From: Planctomycetota bacterium
GTDB lineage: Bacteria; Planctomycetota; UBA1135; GCA-002686595
DNA length: 7,953 nt
Assembly (NCBI GenBank): GCA_022447405.1
Contig: JAKVCE010000017.1
Coordinates: forward strand, 1 to 7,953
Direction: 5' to 3'
Below the pieces are notes generated by a model, which saw nothing but the letters and a program-made list of their open reading frames with translations, had not been told where the DNA came from and did not search any database. Shown here piece by piece: positions 6,081-7,953 of this stretch; the first letter of the stretch is position 1; each line of letters begins with the position of its first letter. Both the position numbers and the translations under genes were made by a program.

Positions 6081-7038
6081 GCCGGGCGATGTCAGCCTCG
6101 GCGGCGATGTACCCAAAGGCCGCCCAAACCTCGCCTCGGGTGACCAGAAGGAGGGCTTCGCGCGCCTCCTCGACCCGGCCCTGATGGAGCAGCTCTTGAG
6201 CCAGGCCGTATGTGACGGTCGGAGAGGCGAGGGTCCCAGACTCAACGTTGTCGAGCACACCGGCCGCGTCGAGCTCTCCGCGGAAGTGCAGCAAGAGGCG
6301 GTGGTAGGAGTCGTTCTCGATGATGTCCATCTCCGGGCGGACGAAGGCGATCCTGCGGAGCGCCTCCTCGGGCCGCCCGTCGCGCCTGAGCGAGTTGGCG
6401 AGCCAGTAGGCTGCGGCGACGCGCATGTCATCGTTCGGGGAGATCTCCAGGCACTCACTCCAGGCCTTGGCCGCGCCCTCGAAGTCGCCGCGGAGGTAGC
6501 GAGCGAGGGCGAGGTGGTAGAGCACGTTGGTCTTCTGTGTTGAGCGAGGGATGCCTGCTTCATTGGGGAGGCCGTCGGGCTCGATGGTGTCCGCCTCGTC
6601 CTTGACGAGCTCCCAAGCGAGCTCGAGGTCTCGCTCGGCGGCGCCGAAGTCACGCAGCGTGATGTAGCGGTGGCCCCGGTGACGGAGCAGCACATCGTCT
6701 TCTCCGAAGAGCTCTAGGCCGACGCTGAAGAGCTCTACGGCGGCGCGGTATCGCCCGAGGTAGGCGAGCTGCCTGCCGGACCAGACCCAGGCTGAGCGAT
6801 CTCGGCCCAAGATCGCTAGCGAGAGATCGAGCGCTGCGGAGTGTTCGAGCTCGGCGCTCGCCGACGGCTGGCGCCGCTTGAGCGCGCGCCCTTGGAGGGA
6901 GGTCGCCTGGGTCGCGCTCGGGGGCTGGGCAGCGATCGCGCGGGCGCGCGCGACAGCGTCAGGGACAGAGGGGGGGTCGCTCTGGCAGGCGACCAGGAGG
7001 CAGAGGGGAGCGAGGCGGGCGAGCGGCGACGTTCTCAT
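6076..7038 (-). CDS. TPR-repeat lipoprotein
   Basis: Predicted 320-residue lipoprotein of unknown specific role. Residues 1-18 form a lipoprotein signal ending in the lipobox LVAC; C18 is the likely lipidation site. After a low-complexity linker (about 20-60), tetratricopeptide-like helical pairs follow: SAWVWSGRQLAYLGRYRAAV (82-101), HRGHRYITLRDFGAAERDLE (120-139), NVLYHLALARYLRGDFEGAA (171-190), AAAYWLANSLRRDGRPEEAL (208-227) and TYGLAQELLHQGRVEEAREA (276-295). TPR lipoproteins typically scaffold envelope or export complexes; the partner here is unknown. The start ATG at 7038 shares ATGA with the stop of the upstream peptidase-like gene, a 4-nt overlap, so the two are probably translationally coupled and may act together. 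The frame is open upstream to 7338, but that part has a shadow-like, arginine-rich composition and would bury the signal peptide, so I rejected it. Confidence 0.82.
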   Translation of the reverse strand: MRTSPLARLAPLCLLVACQSDPPSVPDAVARARAIAAQPPSATQATSLQGRALKRRQPSASAELEHSAALDLSLAILGRDRSAWVWSGRQLAYLGRYRAAVELFSVGLELFGEDDVLLRHRGHRYITLRDFGAAERDLELAWELVKDEADTIEPDGLPNEAGIPRSTQKTNVLYHLALARYLRGDFEGAAKAWSECLEISPNDDMRVAAAYWLANSLRRDGRPEEALRRIAFVRPEMDIIENDSYHRLLLHFRGELDAAGVLDNVESGTLASPTVTYGLAQELLHQGRVEEAREALLLVTRGEVWAAFGYIAAEADIARL

Positions 7039-7953
7039 TCGCGCCAAAACCTGTCGAGCCTGTCGAACGCGCTCTGTCGTGAGCGCCAACCGCCCCAGCG
7101 CCGGTAGGAGCGATAGAGCTCCCTCGCGGCCTCCTGCTCCTCTTCTTTTGAGAGCTCCACGCGACGCAGCGCGCGCAGCACGGTCGGCCACAGCCGGCGC
7201 TCGATCCCACGCGAGGCCTCGGTGCGCCCGAGGGAGGCCAAGGCGTTCACCGCTAAGCACACCTTCACCTCGTCGTCCTCCTCGCGCTCCAGCTGGTCCA
7301 AGAGGAGCGCGATCACGTCCTCGTCGCCCACCTTCCATGAGCCGCGCGCGGCAGCGAGGCGGACCGCGGGGTCTTCGTCCTCCACCCGATCAAGCCACTC
7401 GTGCATCGTCGCCTCTTCGAGCGTGCGCTCCATCCGAGCGAGCGCCCAAGAGGTGAGGTCCTCGACCGCGCGCGACTCCGCGAGCCAGCGCTCCCAGTCG
7501 AGGTCGCCAGTCTCACGCATGCAGTCAAAGACGATCGCCCAGCCGACGAAGTGAACGATCACGTTCTCTCGCACGCTGTGGTCGTGCTGCGAGGTGAGGG
7601 AGAGCAGGCGGTGGAGCTCCTCTCGGCTCGGTCGGTCCTCTCGAAGCTCTAGCCAAGGCCAGAAAGAGAAGCCGTCTACGACCCAGCGCTCGCCCCGCTG
7701 AATGCCGTCGCCCATGACGGCGGCCACCCCCTCCTCGAACCACAGGGGTAAGGAGAGCCCGAGCTCTGCGATGCGCGCGTGGACGAGCTCGTGGACAGCC
7801 GTGCCGGTCGCGGGCGTCGCGACGAAGATCCCCGAGGGGGAGAACAGCCCGCCGCCCCCGCCGGCGTGGAAGGCTGGGACGACGGCTTCGCCGACCCCTT
7901 CGACGTACTCAACGACGCCCTCCTCTCCAGTGATCGTGCCGCGGTTCCCGGAG
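7035..7953 (-). CDS. Putative HExxH zinc metallopeptidase with HEAT-like C-terminal part (5' end outside window)
   Basis: The frame is open from the TGA at 7035-7037 to the right edge, giving 305 visible C-terminal residues; the start lies outside. Reading through to the edge reveals AVHELVHARIAELG followed by LPLWFEEGVAAVMGDG. H54, E55 and H58 (numbered from the first complete codon at the edge) form an HExxH motif, and E73 or E74 in WFEEG is the likely third zinc ligand, the pattern of gluzincin peptidase-MA-like proteins. Next comes a helical region with HFVGWAIVFDCMRETG, then an acidic HEAT-like pair (roughly residues 185-242, DEDPAVRLAAARGSW and EVKVCLAVNALASLG), and an Arg/Glu-rich tail ending in RFWRE. 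Substrate and cell location are unknown; any signal peptide would lie outside the window. It overlaps the TPR lipoprotein start by 4 nt. A GTG at 7727 could be mistaken for the start but would cut off the motif. Confidence 0.75.
   Translation of the reverse strand, partial: SGNRGTITGEEGVVEYVEGVGEAVVPAFHAGGGGGLFSPSGIFVATPATGTAVHELVHARIAELGLSLPLWFEEGVAAVMGDGIQRGERWVVDGFSFWPWLELREDRPSREELHRLLSLTSQHDHSVRENVIVHFVGWAIVFDCMRETGDLDWERWLAESRAVEDLTSWALARMERTLEEATMHEWLDRVEDEDPAVRLAAARGSWKVGDEDVIALLLDQLEREEDDEVKVCLAVNALASLGRTEASRGIERRLWPTVLRALRRVELSKEEEQEAARELYRSYRRWGGWRSRQSAFDRLDRFWRE

Noticed and set aside
6051..6695. Minus-strand frame of 214 codons overlapping the TPR lipoprotein gene
   Set aside because: A Ser/Arg/Pro/Thr-rich shadow in another frame of the same strand; the TPR frame has clear repeats and a lipobox.

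Overview
The window is strongly GC-rich and gene-dense. Third codon positions in the real genes are mostly G or C, so long spurious reading frames open on the opposite strand. Seven of the eight genes are read on the minus strand. Two carry lipoprotein signal peptides and one of these is an MltA-type peptidoglycan lyase, so the host is a Gram-negative bacterium with an outer membrane. The mix (MltA, BNR/sialidase-like protein, divergent transketolase, TPR lipoprotein) fits a free-living planctomycete- or myxobacterium-like lineage. That placement is inference; there is no rRNA or other marker here.

Layout in the direction of minus-strand transcription (right to left). (1) A zinc-metallopeptidase-like gene with an HELVH motif runs off the right edge. 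Its reading frame is open from 7035 to the end of the window, well beyond the nearest start-like codon (a GTG at 7727). (2) It overlaps the start of a TPR lipoprotein gene by 4 nt (ATGA), so these two are almost certainly co-transcribed. (3) A 96-nt gap with an exact TATAAT box and several inverted repeats precedes a 779-residue divergent transketolase. (4) A secreted BNR/sialidase-like beta-propeller gene follows. (5) After 61-65 nt comes an MltA-family lytic transglycosylase lipoprotein. (6) Its stop abuts the TTG start of a CDP-alcohol phosphatidyltransferase with zero spacing. (7) A small DUF4870 membrane protein ends the series. It converges on (8), the 3' end of an unidentified plus-strand gene at the left edge.

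The products fall into two themes: envelope work (peptidoglycan cleavage, phospholipid headgroup transfer, small membrane protein, lipoprotein, probable peptidase) and sugar metabolism (transketolase, glycosidase-like propeller). I see no mobile element, CRISPR array, tRNA, rRNA or phage gene, and no gap over 300 bases without a gene. I do not see a clear new multi-gene system. The points most worth checking are the transketolase, which in my by-eye alignment lacks the canonical catalytic glutamate and has GEG in place of GDG in the cofactor motif, its structured leader, and the edge-truncated peptidase coupled to a TPR lipoprotein.
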